64,000 bases of DNA, from NCBI GenBank assembly GCA_018714895.1, contig DVMQ01000018.1, positions 124,001 to 188,000 of the forward strand. The letters run 5' to 3'. Under the pieces are notes generated by a model, which searched no databases, was not told the origin of the DNA, and saw nothing but the letters and a program-made list of their open reading frames with translations. This DNA comes from Coprovicinus avistercoris. Its GTDB lineage: Bacteria > Actinomycetota > Coriobacteriia > Coriobacteriales > Atopobiaceae. A program made the translations under genes and the position numbers. Shown piece after piece: positions 52,331 to 61,286 of the stretch; the first letter of the stretch is position 1; each line of letters opens with the position of its first letter.

Positions 52331-53698
52331 ATGCAGGAGAAGGCAGATAGTAAAAGGGTTCCTACAGCGGAAGAAATCGAAGAAGCTCAAGGGCTCTGCC
52401 ATTTTGTAAATGACAGCCCCACTGCATTTCATAGTGTCTCTTCTATACGCGCACGTCTTGATAACGCAGGGTTTGTGTATCTCCCTGAGGGTGCAGCATG
52501 GCACGTCGAGCCCGGATCGAAGTGCTATACCGTACGCAATAATTCCAGCATCATTGCGTTTAAAGTAGGAGCGCAGGTATCCGAAGAGCAGCCCTATCAC
52601 TTTCAGGTGCTTGCTGCGCATGGGGATTCGCCAGCGCTCAAACTTAAGGCAACCTCTGAGGTTGCCGGCTGCGAATCGTATGTGCAACTGGATGCTGAGC
52701 CATATGGTGGCATGCTTGACTACACCTGGTTTGATAGGCCACTCTCGGTGGCTGGCAGGCTCCTTGTTCGCCATGAGAATCGCGTATCGAGCCGTCTGGT
52801 ACAACTCGATCATGTTGCAAGAATTCCGAGCTTAGCAATACATCTGGATCGCTCTCAAAATGAGAGCTTTTCTCCCCATCGTGAGCGTGACTTGATGTCG
52901 ATAGTTTCTGCCGGTTTATGTGCTCCCGGTTCGTTTGAGGCATGTCTTGCACATGTGGCAGGAGTTTCTGAGAACGATATTCTCGCACGCGATTTGTTTT
53001 TGGTGAGCAGTGAAAAAGCATCGATATGGGGCATGGCGCATGAGTTTATTTCAGGCCCTCGTTTGGATGATTTGATGTGTGTCTATGTGGCTCTTGAGGC
53101 ATTTTTAGCTGCTACAAATCCAAATGCCATTTTGGTTACCTGTTGCTTTGATAATGAAGAGGTAGGTTCCAATACCAAGCAAGGTGCCATGTCAACGTTT
53201 TTGGCTGATACGCTCCAGCGCTTGAGCCTGAGTTTGGGCGCTTCGAAAGAGGACTACCTGAGGGCACTTGCATGTTCAATGCTGGTGAGTTGTGACAATG
53301 CTCATGCGGTGCACCCCAATCGCTCAGGACTGTACGATCCACATAATCGCTGCCATCTGAATGAGGGTATTGTCATCAAAGAGGCGGCAAATCAACACTA
53401 CTGCACCGATGCATTTAGTCGTGCAGCACTTATTGCCATTCTTGAGCGTGCTGGTATTCCGTATCAAAGCTTTGCTAACCGATCTGATATGGCAGGCGGC
53501 TCTACACTGGGTAACCTCTCAAATATTCAGGCAAGCATGCATGCAGTGGATGTTGGTTGTCCCCAGCTTGCTATGCATTCGTTTAGTGAAACCGCAGGCG
53601 TACGCGATGTTGCGTTTGCACGTCGTGCTCTTGAGGCATTCCTTTCGGCAAATGTGATCATTACTGGTGCGGAGAGCATTGAGATTGATCCTCGTTAA
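52331..53698 (+). CDS. apeB: M18 family aminopeptidase
   Basis: 455 aa zinc aminopeptidase of the aspartyl aminopeptidase family. Motifs: LAAHGDSPALKLK (metal His and Asp), CCFDNEEVGSNTKQGA (catalytic Glu pair), SCDNAHAVHPN (metal Asp) and a C-terminal MHSFSETAGVRD. Full-length. CGGAGGA precedes the ATG. It shares its last 38 bases with the convergent ThpR gene. Likely a cytosolic peptide-recycling enzyme, alongside PepT and the S10 peptidase. Confidence 0.93.
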   Translation: MQEKADSKRVPTAEEIEEAQGLCHFVNDSPTAFHSVSSIRARLDNAGFVYLPEGAAWHVEPGSKCYTVRNNSSIIAFKVGAQVSEEQPYHFQVLAAHGDSPALKLKATSEVAGCESYVQLDAEPYGGMLDYTWFDRPLSVAGRLLVRHENRVSSRLVQLDHVARIPSLAIHLDRSQNESFSPHRERDLMSIVSAGLCAPGSFEACLAHVAGVSENDILARDLFLVSSEKASIWGMAHEFISGPRLDDLMCVYVALEAFLAATNPNAILVTCCFDNEEVGSNTKQGAMSTFLADTLQRLSLSLGASKEDYLRALACSMLVSCDNAHAVHPNRSGLYDPHNRCHLNEGIVIKEAANQHYCTDAFSRAALIAILERAGIPYQSFANRSDMAGGSTLGNLSNIQASMHAVDVGCPQLAMHSFSETAGVRDVAFARRALEAFLSANVIITGAESIEIDPR

Positions 53699-54251
53699 GC
53701 GCAACTGAGAAGCGCGGCTCGTAGCGAGCTCCCGTTGAGGATAGGTGGCTCTGGAAGAGTGTGACCTTTGTGGCACAACAAGCTTTTGGAAGCGGTGTGG
53801 ACAAGGTGTCACAATCAATCTCTTCCAAAGCCGCTTTGCGTGCGAGTGTGATGTGAGGATAAAAGTCCTTCTCGTCAAAGGTAAGAGATGCGAGTGTGAG
53901 AGCAGAGCGCACGGACTGTGCCAGCTCATTGGGAGAGCTTGACGCTGATGAAGCAGGATTATGAGCTGTTCCATCCATTGCGAGTACCAGGGTTGCTCTC
54001 TTCTTGTTGCCAAAGTGGGCAAGTTTGGTGGGTTTAAGCATGACTTGTCCACACGAGGCACAGGCAGTTTGCAAAGCATCTTGTGCAACCAGGAACTGCT
54101 CTTCCGGTATGTCCCCTAAAAACGCCAACGTAAGGTGGTAATTTGCTTGAGGCACGAAGCGCCCTTTAAGCTTTTCCTGAAGGTGCTGAGAAATCTTGAG
54201 TACCTCTAACGAAAATGCCGGTGGAATTTCAAGAGCAATAAATGCGCGCAT
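53661..54251 (-). CDS. thpR: RNA 2',3'-cyclic phosphodiesterase ThpR
   Basis: 196 aa, 2H phosphoesterase fold. The two HxT motifs are present: NYHLTLAFLGDI and FYPHITLARKA. Starts MRAFIALEIP as usual. Characterised ThpR/LigT opens 2',3'-cyclic phosphates on RNA; the physiological substrate is unknown. Its 3' end overlaps the M18 gene by 38 bases in the opposite direction. Upstream, on the same strand, is the P-type ATPase gene (32 bases). Confidence 0.92.
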   Translation of the reverse strand: MRAFIALEIPPAFSLEVLKISQHLQEKLKGRFVPQANYHLTLAFLGDIPEEQFLVAQDALQTACASCGQVMLKPTKLAHFGNKKRATLVLAMDGTAHNPASSASSSPNELAQSVRSALTLASLTFDEKDFYPHITLARKAALEEIDCDTLSTPLPKACCATKVTLFQSHLSSTGARYEPRFSVALNEDQSQCSPHQ

Positions 54252-54283
54252 GTCAGCTCCTGTAACACGAAGAAATGTTGCTG

Positions 54284-56671
54284 CTACTTTACTCTGAACG
54301 CATGGAAAAGAGCCACTTTTGCAAAATCAATTCCTATGCCACCCACAAGGCAAATAACGCCTGTTGTAAGTACTGCTCCACAGCTTACGGCGGGAACAAT
54401 CCACCCAAAGAGAACCATACCTAAGAACAAGGCAGTTGTGAAAAGAGCAACGACGAGCATGCCAATACCGGGGCGTGAAGCCCAAAAATGATTTCGTTCT
54501 CTGACGCACAGAATACGTATTTGAGAATTTACGACAAGCGCAAACATGACAAGTGTGCAGGCCGCATTTTGATTTAAACCAAAGGCTGTTGTAGCCAACA
54601 TCCAGATGAGAAGATCCTCAAGTGCGAAGAGCGCACCTAGGCCGCTTGCTGCTGCAACAAGAGAGCGTAGTTGCCACGCATTGGGGGAGTTGGTGGCTTT
54701 GACATTGTCAGTTGCGATGGACATTGTGGCAAAGTCATTAGCAAATACCAAAAGCGACATTCCAAGCAGGGTAATAGGCATTGATCCTGTAAGAAAGTAA
54801 GCCAGCGTAAAGAGAACTACCGTCTCGATAACTTTTGTAACTTTGTTTATTACCCATGTGAGCATGCGTTGGTAGGCACGTCGGCTCTCTGTTACTGCTC
54901 GCACAAGCCCGATAAGTCCAGGTGTTGTAAGCACTGCACTGGCTGAAGAGCGGGCAATATCACTTGCGCCTTCAACAGCACACCCGAGTTCTGCTTGGCG
55001 AAGAGCTGGTGCGTCGTTAACGCCATCGCCTGTCATGCCAACACTATGTCCATTTTCCTGCAGCAAGCTCACAATACGGTGCTTGTCTTCTGGAAGCACC
55101 TCAGCAAAACCATCGGCAGTTTCAACCGTGGAGAGCTGTTCGGTATGCGAGAGTTTACGCAGATCACTCGCACGAATAATTGTGGAACCTATGCCAACTT
55201 GTGCGGCTATTTCTTGTGCAATGGCTCTGTCATCCCCGGTGAGCATGACACAACGAATCTGAAGCGCCTGAAGTTGTCCAATAAGTCGCGAAGCATCTTC
55301 TCGTGGTGGATCGGCAAGACCGAGCAAACCGACTGGCTGAAGAGGCATTGTTGTTCCTGTTTTGCTCGCAAGGAGGATGGCGCGGAGCCCTTTATGTGAG
55401 AGCTTGCCAACGAGGTTAAGAATATGCGCTTGCTCGTCGGGGGAAAGCTGTGTGCAGCGAGCAAGAATAACGCGCGGCGCACCTTTAACAAGCGTAAGTT
55501 CTTGTCCGTCTGAAAAGCGTACGCGCGCCTCGGTGCACTTGGTGACAGGGTCAAAGGGAGAAAAAGCTATCTGATGTGCGTTGAGGTCTTGAGAGACTGC
55601 AAGTTTTAGACAGGCGGCATCGATAGGTTCAGAACCTGTCTGATCGCAAGAGATTGCGGCAAGCTGTTTTATCTCATCTGGAGTAGATGCCGTCGTAAGC
55701 GGAATTAGTGTTTGAACTTCGAGCTGATTTTTGGTGAGCGTGCCGGTTTTATCAAGGCAAAATACATCAATTGAAGCGGCATCTTCGACGGAGTCTAGAC
55801 GCGTAACCAGCACACCTTCGTGGGAAAGTGTGGTAGCTCCGGCTGCTTGAACAATGGAGAGAACAGCTGGCAGCGCCACAGGAACTGCTCCCATTAAAAA
55901 CGTTACGACAAGGGATGCTATAGAAAGCAAGCTCTTGCCAGTAATGAGGGCATAAATACCAACGACACCAGAGGCTGCAACGCCAACATACATCATGATT
56001 CGAACGATCTCAAAAAGTAGATCTTGTTGGTGTGAGCGTGGTTGAGCATCGCGAACAAGAGAGATGGTTTTGCCGTAGGTGGTGTTTTCGCCGGTTGCGT
56101 CCACGCGCGCTTGGAGTTTGCCACGAACTACCACGCTGCCCGAAGGTACGAGATCTCCTGAACCTACTGTTTTAGGGAGAGATTCACCTGTGAGTGAAGA
56201 GAGATCAACATCACCGGTTCCCTTCAAAACAAAAGCGTCAGCAGGAACGATGCAGCCGAGAGAGAGGGTAATGACATCCCCCGGAACAAGTTCTCGAGCA
56301 GCAATATCTTGCCAAACTCCATCCCTCAGAACAGGAAGCTGTACCTGAAGGTTCTGTTTAAGCATGCGCACCGATCGAGCAGCGCTATTCGATTGCACAC
56401 TGCCTATAACAGCATTAATGGTGAGAAGAACAACGATGATAAGAGCTTCGGTTGTATGTCCGACAAGCAGTGCAAGTACGGCGGCTATCTCAAGCAACCA
56501 CGGCATGGGGCCCCAGTATCGTTTGAGGAATGCAAGGAAAGGATGATGCTTGGGTTCTGTAACTTCATTGGGACCATACTGCACGAGGCGTCGAGCCGCT
56601 TCTGCCGACGTAAGGCCTGCTGTTTGAAGATGGTCTTTGTAATCTTGATTGAGTGGGGTGTCCATAACCAT
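54284..56671 (-). CDS. Type IIIA P-type ATPase (proton pump-like)
   Basis: 795 aa. The N-terminal segment QYGPNEVTEPKHHPFLAFLKRYWGPMPWLLE and the core (LTGES, DKTGTLTKNQL, MTGDGVNDAPALRQAELG) match plasma-membrane H+-ATPases of plants, fungi, archaea and some bacteria. About ten hydrophobic segments. No metal-binding CPC motif in helix 6, so a heavy-metal role is unlikely. In a fermentative anaerobe this could export protons or another cation. The ATG at 56671 follows GTAGGTG. It is divergent from a LysR regulator across ~116 AT-rich bases. Confidence 0.9.
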   Translation of the reverse strand: MVMDTPLNQDYKDHLQTAGLTSAEAARRLVQYGPNEVTEPKHHPFLAFLKRYWGPMPWLLEIAAVLALLVGHTTEALIIVVLLTINAVIGSVQSNSAARSVRMLKQNLQVQLPVLRDGVWQDIAARELVPGDVITLSLGCIVPADAFVLKGTGDVDLSSLTGESLPKTVGSGDLVPSGSVVVRGKLQARVDATGENTTYGKTISLVRDAQPRSHQQDLLFEIVRIMMYVGVAASGVVGIYALITGKSLLSIASLVVTFLMGAVPVALPAVLSIVQAAGATTLSHEGVLVTRLDSVEDAASIDVFCLDKTGTLTKNQLEVQTLIPLTTASTPDEIKQLAAISCDQTGSEPIDAACLKLAVSQDLNAHQIAFSPFDPVTKCTEARVRFSDGQELTLVKGAPRVILARCTQLSPDEQAHILNLVGKLSHKGLRAILLASKTGTTMPLQPVGLLGLADPPREDASRLIGQLQALQIRCVMLTGDDRAIAQEIAAQVGIGSTIIRASDLRKLSHTEQLSTVETADGFAEVLPEDKHRIVSLLQENGHSVGMTGDGVNDAPALRQAELGCAVEGASDIARSSASAVLTTPGLIGLVRAVTESRRAYQRMLTWVINKVTKVIETVVLFTLAYFLTGSMPITLLGMSLLVFANDFATMSIATDNVKATNSPNAWQLRSLVAAASGLGALFALEDLLIWMLATTAFGLNQNAACTLVMFALVVNSQIRILCVRERNHFWASRPGIGMLVVALFTTALFLGMVLFGWIVPAVSCGAVLTTGVICLVGGIGIDFAKVALFHAFRVK

Positions 56672-56751
56672 CCGTTTCACCTACGTTCTGCCATAAAACG
56701 ACCGTAGTCCACTCCTATTCATATGTAAAATATTATTATTAATATTAAAAC

Positions 56752-56769
56752 CATAGGTAATTATCTATG
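56752..56769. promoter_or_regulatory. Near-perfect palindrome between the ATPase and LysR genes
   Basis: CATAGGTAATTATCTATG (18 bases, one mismatched pair) sits 18 bases before the LysR start in an AT-rich region with TAATATTA repeats just upstream. LysR proteins often bind such sites and repress themselves while controlling the divergent gene. Confidence 0.45.
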
Positions 56770-56787
56770 TATTACCGGAGGATAAAA

Positions 56788-57732
56788 GTGTCTGATCGTC
56801 TTACCCTGCGCAACCTAGAACTCTTTGTAGCAGTGTGCGAGTATGGCGGGGTTACGACTGCGGCGCAGCACCTTCATGTAGCACAACCCTCGGTAAGTCA
56901 GGCGATTCGAGATTTAGAGCATCATTTTCATGTTGATCTGTTTGAACGCAGACCTCGATGCATGCTTCCAACAGATGCAGGAAGAAAGCTTCTTACCCAT
57001 GCACGAGAGTTACTCGATGGTTTTAGTTTGCTTGAGCACGATATGGTAGCTGGTGGTACCGAAACACTTCGTATTGCTGCAAGCATCACAACAGGAACCT
57101 GTTATCTGCCGGAGTTTCTCAGGAAGCTCTCGCAAGGATTTTCCCTTGTGCAAATAACAGGCCATGTAGACGATGATTTTTCTGAAGCAGTACGCCTTAA
57201 AGCTCAGGTGACGATAGAGGATTCTGCCAGTGTTGAGCGTGCGGTAGTGGCAGGTGAGGCCGATGTTGGACTGGTGGAAGGCATGATACGGAGTTCTGAC
57301 ATCGATGCTCATGCCTTTGCTCGTGACAGGTTGGTCGTTGTAGCGCCAGCCGATGCGTCTTGCTTGCCAGTATTGGGCGACAAGAACTCACTTACGCCTG
57401 TTGAACTAGCCCATCTGCCCTTGGTTTTACGAGAACAAGGATCGGGTGTGCGCGATTTATTTGAAGCTGCCTTGCGTACGCAGGGGCTTCCTTGTACACC
57501 ACTTTGGGAGAGCGTGAGTACCCAAGCTCTTATCGCCGCCGTTGAAGCGGGACTTGGTCTGTCCGTGCTCCCACTGGCGCTCGTGCAAGAGGCTCTCAGG
57601 CGCAATAAGATTCGATGCATTAACGTGCCTGGCCTTAAGCTCGATCGTGAGCTTCTAGTTATTCACCATCGCCGCAAGCTGCTCACGCCTGGACTTAAGG
57701 CCTTTCTTGCTTGTGTATGTGCGTCATCCTAA
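56788..57732 (+). CDS. LysR family transcriptional regulator
   Basis: 314 aa. N-terminal HTH: LRNLELFVAVCEYGGVTTAAQHLHVAQPSVSQAIRDLE is a classical LysR domain, followed by a periplasmic-binding-like effector domain. The GTG at 56788 follows CGGAGG (56776-56781). An in-frame ATG at 56767 lies inside the palindrome. It is divergent from the P-type ATPase, its most likely target. The last nine bases overlap the convergent ZIP gene. Confidence 0.92.
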   Translation: MSDRLTLRNLELFVAVCEYGGVTTAAQHLHVAQPSVSQAIRDLEHHFHVDLFERRPRCMLPTDAGRKLLTHARELLDGFSLLEHDMVAGGTETLRIAASITTGTCYLPEFLRKLSQGFSLVQITGHVDDDFSEAVRLKAQVTIEDSASVERAVVAGEADVGLVEGMIRSSDIDAHAFARDRLVVVAPADASCLPVLGDKNSLTPVELAHLPLVLREQGSGVRDLFEAALRTQGLPCTPLWESVSTQALIAAVEAGLGLSVLPLALVQEALRRNKIRCINVPGLKLDRELLVIHHRRKLLTPGLKAFLACVCASS

Positions 57733-58533
57733 CGCCACGTCAAGAACCATCATGATTACAAAACCAACTATGAATCCCAGGGTTCCAATGTTGGAGTGTT
57801 CACCAAGATGCGCTTCAGGAATGAGCTCTTCTACCACAACGTAGATCATGGCTCCTGCAGCAAAAGCGAGAAGCCACGGCATGAAGGGTGTAATCCAACC
57901 GCTGATAAGTACGACTGCTATACCAAAGATGGGCTCAACAATGCCTGAAAGGCTGCCCAGTACAAACGCACGTTTCTTAGACATGCCCTCCCGGGTAAGG
58001 GGAAGAGAGATAGCTGCTCCTTCGGGGAAGTTTTGCAGGCCAATGCCCATGGCCAGAGCAATTGCCAAACCTAAATACGTATCTCCCGCAGCACCTGCTG
58101 TTTGCGCTGCCATAGCAAATAAAAGACCTACCGACATACCCTCGGGGATGTTATGCAGGGTTACGGCAGAAACAAGTAGCGTTGTGCGCTTCCAGTTAGA
58201 AGAGATGCCTTCAGGATTATCTTCACCTGCATGAAGGTGAGGTAGGAAGGTGTCCAGTGCAATAAGAAAGACCACGCCAAGCAAAAAGCCGCCGGCTGCT
58301 GGAATCCAGCCAGGAATATTTTGTGCTTCAGCTTGTTCAATAGCAGGATTGAGCAGCGACCATACGCTTGCTGCAACCATAACGCCTGCCGCGAAGCCCA
58401 AAAAGATGTGATGCATGAGCTTTCGCGAAGTATTAAAGAAAAAGACAACAGCCGAACCAGCGGTTGTCATAAGCCAAGTAAACCCACAGCCGAGTGCAGC
58501 CCACAGTAAAGCTTGGGTGAGGTTTGCTGTCAT
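57724..58533 (-). CDS. ZIP family metal transporter (ZupT/GufA-like)
   Basis: 269 aa with eight hydrophobic segments. Signature helices: VTLHNIPEGMSVGLLFA (helix IV HNxPEG) and IGLQNFPEGAAISLPL (helix V), which form the metal path. An acidic or His-containing loop (HLHAGEDNPEG) lies between helices III and IV. It imports zinc or other divalent metal ions. GAGAGGAAA precedes the ATG. It converges on the LysR gene with a nine-base overlap. Confidence 0.93.
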   Translation of the reverse strand: MTANLTQALLWAALGCGFTWLMTTAGSAVVFFFNTSRKLMHHIFLGFAAGVMVAASVWSLLNPAIEQAEAQNIPGWIPAAGGFLLGVVFLIALDTFLPHLHAGEDNPEGISSNWKRTTLLVSAVTLHNIPEGMSVGLLFAMAAQTAGAAGDTYLGLAIALAMGIGLQNFPEGAAISLPLTREGMSKKRAFVLGSLSGIVEPIFGIAVVLISGWITPFMPWLLAFAAGAMIYVVVEELIPEAHLGEHSNIGTLGFIVGFVIMMVLDVALG

Positions 58534-58614
58534 GATATTTCCTCTCGCAGATACTAATGAATATCAGGATAGCCTGCGAGAAAGGGCAGCTTGCCAAATG
58601 TTTGGAGATAAATG

Positions 58615-58657
58615 AAAAAAGTGCAGATACGAGCTCTTATAAGCACCATATCTGCAC
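58615..58657 (-). terminator. Terminator of the GNAT gene
   Basis: On the minus strand, GTGCAGATA (58649-58657) pairs with TATCTGCAC (58621-58629), and six T follow (58615-58620). It lies 14 bases beyond the GNAT stop. Confidence 0.85.
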
Positions 58658-58671
58658 GTAGTGAGGCGAAG

Positions 58672-58944
58672 CTATGCAAGAAGGTCAGCGTGTTCAGTGT
58701 GCTTCTTGAACCAGCTTACAGCGTAGGAGCACGTTGGACGTGCATGGAATCCGCTTGCAGCAATAACGCTTACAGCACGTGTGAGGAGCTGACTTGCTAT
58801 ACCTTGGCCACGTAATGACTCATCCACAAATGTGTGATTAATCTCAACAATGCCTGGCTCGACCTGAGGAAAAGTAACCTCGGCGAGCATGTTGCCTGAC
58901 TCATCAAAATACCTTACGGCATCACGTTCGGCTTGGCACTCCAT
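58672..58944 (-). CDS. Small GNAT family N-acetyltransferase (YjdJ-type)
   Basis: 90 aa, the compact GNAT fold of the YjdJ/GCN5-related group. The acetyl-CoA loop is VDESLRGQGIASQLLTRAV, preceded by EINHTFVDE. Substrate unknown; eukaryotic and bacterial relatives have been hard to assign. AAAGGAGG precedes the ATG. A terminator follows directly, so it is transcribed alone. Confidence 0.9.
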   Translation of the reverse strand: MECQAERDAVRYFDESGNMLAEVTFPQVEPGIVEINHTFVDESLRGQGIASQLLTRAVSVIAASGFHARPTCSYAVSWFKKHTEHADLLA

Positions 58945-59013
58945 GTGCTCCTCCTTTTGTAGGGTAAAAACCGAGCTCTGTGTTCGTATTTTTACATATA
59001 AAGGAGTGTGGTG

Positions 59014-59526
59014 TTAAGCTGCTTCCTGCACCATAGGTTGTTCAAGAACTGTTCCTTCGGGAAACACACGACGGAAGATCCACCGTGAAAAAGGTCCAGC
59101 TATAAGAAGGTTCCAAGGAAGTGCTGCAATAAAGTTCCAAGGAATATTTGCCATCCACATCATGGGAATGGCAGCAGGAGAACCAATATGGAAAGCAGCT
59201 TCAACAGCACCATAGAGCGACATGAAAAATACCATAGGGAATACCATCATGGTGCTAATGGATAGGGTGATTGCAAGCCGAGAGCTTTTATTCGGTGTTA
59301 CTAAGAAGCGGAATGCAAACCACTTGGCAAAACGGCTCGCAACAAAAACATCTAAGAGCATTGCAACAATATATGCCGGTGGGAACCCGTCCCAAGCTTC
59401 CACAATTACATTCATGTCAAAAGCCCAGCCATGCGTACGCGCAACGTTGTAAACGGACATCCAGAGAACCATGCAGAAACACATGATGATGGTGAAGATA
59501 AGACTTTCTCGTTTGTTCTGGGGCAT
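59014..59526 (-). CDS. Four-helix membrane protein (DUF2798-like)
   Basis: 170 aa with about four hydrophobic segments in two repeats: FTIIMCFCMVLWMSVYNVAR and LSISTMMVFPMVFFMSLYGAV are clearly related, and each is followed by a Pro/Ala-rich segment (PPAYIVAMLLDVFVA; IPWNFIAALPWNLLIAGP). Such duplicated two-helix units are seen in DUF2798-like proteins. Function unknown. The ATG at 59526 has GAAAGG ten bases before it. The mRNA leader carries a hairpin with a T run (59562-59593) upstream of the gene. Confidence 0.75.
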   Translation of the reverse strand: MPQNKRESLIFTIIMCFCMVLWMSVYNVARTHGWAFDMNVIVEAWDGFPPAYIVAMLLDVFVASRFAKWFAFRFLVTPNKSSRLAITLSISTMMVFPMVFFMSLYGAVEAAFHIGSPAAIPMMWMANIPWNFIAALPWNLLIAGPFSRWIFRRVFPEGTVLEQPMVQEAA

Positions 59527-59561
59527 GAAGTTCAGGCCTTTCTCGACGGTTGTTAGTGCAT

Positions 59562-59593
59562 AAAAAAGGCGTGCCGTTTCGCGCGGCAACGCC
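59562..59593 (-). terminator. Terminator-like hairpin in the leader of the DUF2798-like gene
   Basis: Minus-strand GGCGTTGCCG (59584-59593) pairs with CGGCACGCC (59568-59576), one bulge, then six to seven T (59562-59568). No minus-strand gene lies upstream, so it acts as an attenuator or ends a short leader RNA. The rest of 59594-59879 holds nothing else I can assign. Confidence 0.65.
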
Positions 59594-59879
59594 AGAGTGG
59601 ATCTATCCAAAATCCTCAATGACCCTAGCATGTATGAGGTGCTCTTCGTAAGCGTAGAGTTTGTGAAGTATTGCAGCGCTTTCCTCATAAATAGGTTTTT
59701 ACGTCATATCACTCAGATCGTTTTACCTGGTAGACCGCATTATTTGTGCAGCCTTTCTTTCCTTACCAAAGCGTCACGTTCACGTAAGCCAAATCGATGG
59801 CACTTCAAATTCTTACTTGAGAGGATGGTCTTACAGAACAGGCGAAGCATCAGAGTTTGGTTGAAAAGGAGTGAGCGAA

Positions 59880-60101
59880 ATGGCATCTGGGATTGAGGTT
59901 GGTACTATGACACGGCGCAAGGGTGGGTATGTACCATCTGGCGACTCGGATGGTATTTGGACGCCGGCACCACGCCAGTTACCGCAACGTCATCGCTTGC
60001 GGGAAGCATTTCGTGGGCTTGGGAGCCTCATTGCCTACGTTGCCATCATGACGGCTATAACGATTGTGGCTCTTGTCATGCTTTGGAAAGTTTCAAGTTA
60101 G
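59880..60101 (+). CDS. Small single-pass membrane protein
   Basis: 73 aa. Hydrophilic, basic N-terminus with GGYVPSGDSDGIWTPAPR, then one transmembrane helix near residues ~48-69 (LIAYVAIMTAITIVALVMLWK). The ATG at 59880 follows AAGGAG. An in-frame GTG at 59871 overlaps that site. It is 36 bases upstream of the VanZ-like gene and may be a partner, but no family is recognised. Confidence 0.6.
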   Translation: MASGIEVGTMTRRKGGYVPSGDSDGIWTPAPRQLPQRHRLREAFRGLGSLIAYVAIMTAITIVALVMLWKVSS

Positions 60102-60137
60102 TAAGGATACCGACAGGGAGAAGGGCGGAGAAACAAG

Positions 60138-61196
60138 GTGGTTGTGAGGCGCTTATTGAAAGCTCTTGGCGGCTATAGCGACAATTTTATGGCGGCACTT
60201 TATCTTTGGCCGATTGCTTCCATTGCGCTGACATTGCCTATTCTCGCGTACCTTTATCATCGGGATGGAAGACTGAAATTTGGATCAATTGTTTCAACGT
60301 ATCTCGCTGTCTTATATCTTGTTGGACTCGGCTGTTTTACGCTCTATCCACTTCCCAGCGGGTCATCAGGACTGGGAATTACGTACGGAATCCCTTGGCA
60401 ATTGAACCCGCTGGCACCCTTGTCAGACATTGCGCGTCTCGGATTTGCTGCTATTCCACAGATTCTTTTCAATGTAATTTTCTTTGTTCCATTAGGGTTT
60501 ATAGCTGGACGGATGTTGCGTTTACGCCTTGTGCCGTCTCTTTTGTTGGGTTTCGCTGTCTCGCTTCTTATTGAAGTTGCGCAGGGCAGTGGCCTGTTCG
60601 GAATTTATCCATACGCCTATCGAACAGCCGATGTCGACGATCTCATTTACAACACTTTTGGTGCTTTGCTTGGGTGGCTGGGAGCAAGGCTGCTGAATAA
60701 AATCTTGCCGCCTGGGGCTCTTGCTGAAGAGGGTGAGATCACCCATACACCGGGATTTGTGAGACGCTCTGTTGCGTTCTGGCTCGACATGTTGCTTGTA
60801 GGCCTTATCTCGATCGTTGCTGAAGGCCTTTTGCAACTGGGAGTTTGGGCGCTTACCAATCTTTTAGATTCAGGGGTACTTGCGGATCCTTTATCGGTAT
60901 CAGAAATCTCTCAGTGGACAACAGCAATAGCTCAGACGCTTTCTTCATGGATTGGGGTAGCCGCTTTTGTGCTGGTAGAGGCCATCATGCCGTGGTTTCA
61001 TGAAGGTTCTACTCCAGGTGGCGGCTTCGTGCGTATGAGCTTTGAGACTCACGAGCGTACGGCGGGGAAGCGCTTTATCTTCTATGTCGTGCGTGTAGTG
61101 GTGCTTATGTTGTCGTGGCTCTACATTCCTATAGCTTGGCCGATCCTTATCATCTTTTGGCTGTTTTCTCACAAGATGCCTTACGACCTGATTTAG
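60138..61196 (+). CDS. VanZ-like and RDD domain fusion membrane protein
   Basis: 352 aa. N-terminal VanZ-like domain with NPLAPLSDIARLGFA, QILFNVIFFVPLGFIAGRML, SLLIEVAQ and RTADVDDLIYNTFGALLGWL. After residue ~200 follows an RDD-like domain (TPGFVRRSVAFWLDMLLVGL) with three helices. VanZ confers mild teicoplanin resistance in enterococci, but the many chromosomal homologues have unknown roles. GGGCGGAG precedes the GTG at 60138, and a second GTG (60144) is possible. No van genes are nearby. Confidence 0.85.
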   Translation: MVVRRLLKALGGYSDNFMAALYLWPIASIALTLPILAYLYHRDGRLKFGSIVSTYLAVLYLVGLGCFTLYPLPSGSSGLGITYGIPWQLNPLAPLSDIARLGFAAIPQILFNVIFFVPLGFIAGRMLRLRLVPSLLLGFAVSLLIEVAQGSGLFGIYPYAYRTADVDDLIYNTFGALLGWLGARLLNKILPPGALAEEGEITHTPGFVRRSVAFWLDMLLVGLISIVAEGLLQLGVWALTNLLDSGVLADPLSVSEISQWTTAIAQTLSSWIGVAAFVLVEAIMPWFHEGSTPGGGFVRMSFETHERTAGKRFIFYVVRVVVLMLSWLYIPIAWPILIIFWLFSHKMPYDLI

Positions 61197-61286
61197 ACCG
61201 CTTGCACGTTTAGATTGTTCTTTACCTTAAACCTGCTATTCTTCGTAGCAATATATCCCCATTTCGCCTGCGAAGGAGGAGGGACG

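Noticed and set aside
53519..54088. Minus-strand frame of ~189 codons overlapping thpR and apeB
   Set aside because: It conflicts with two genes whose motifs are intact and has no family features.
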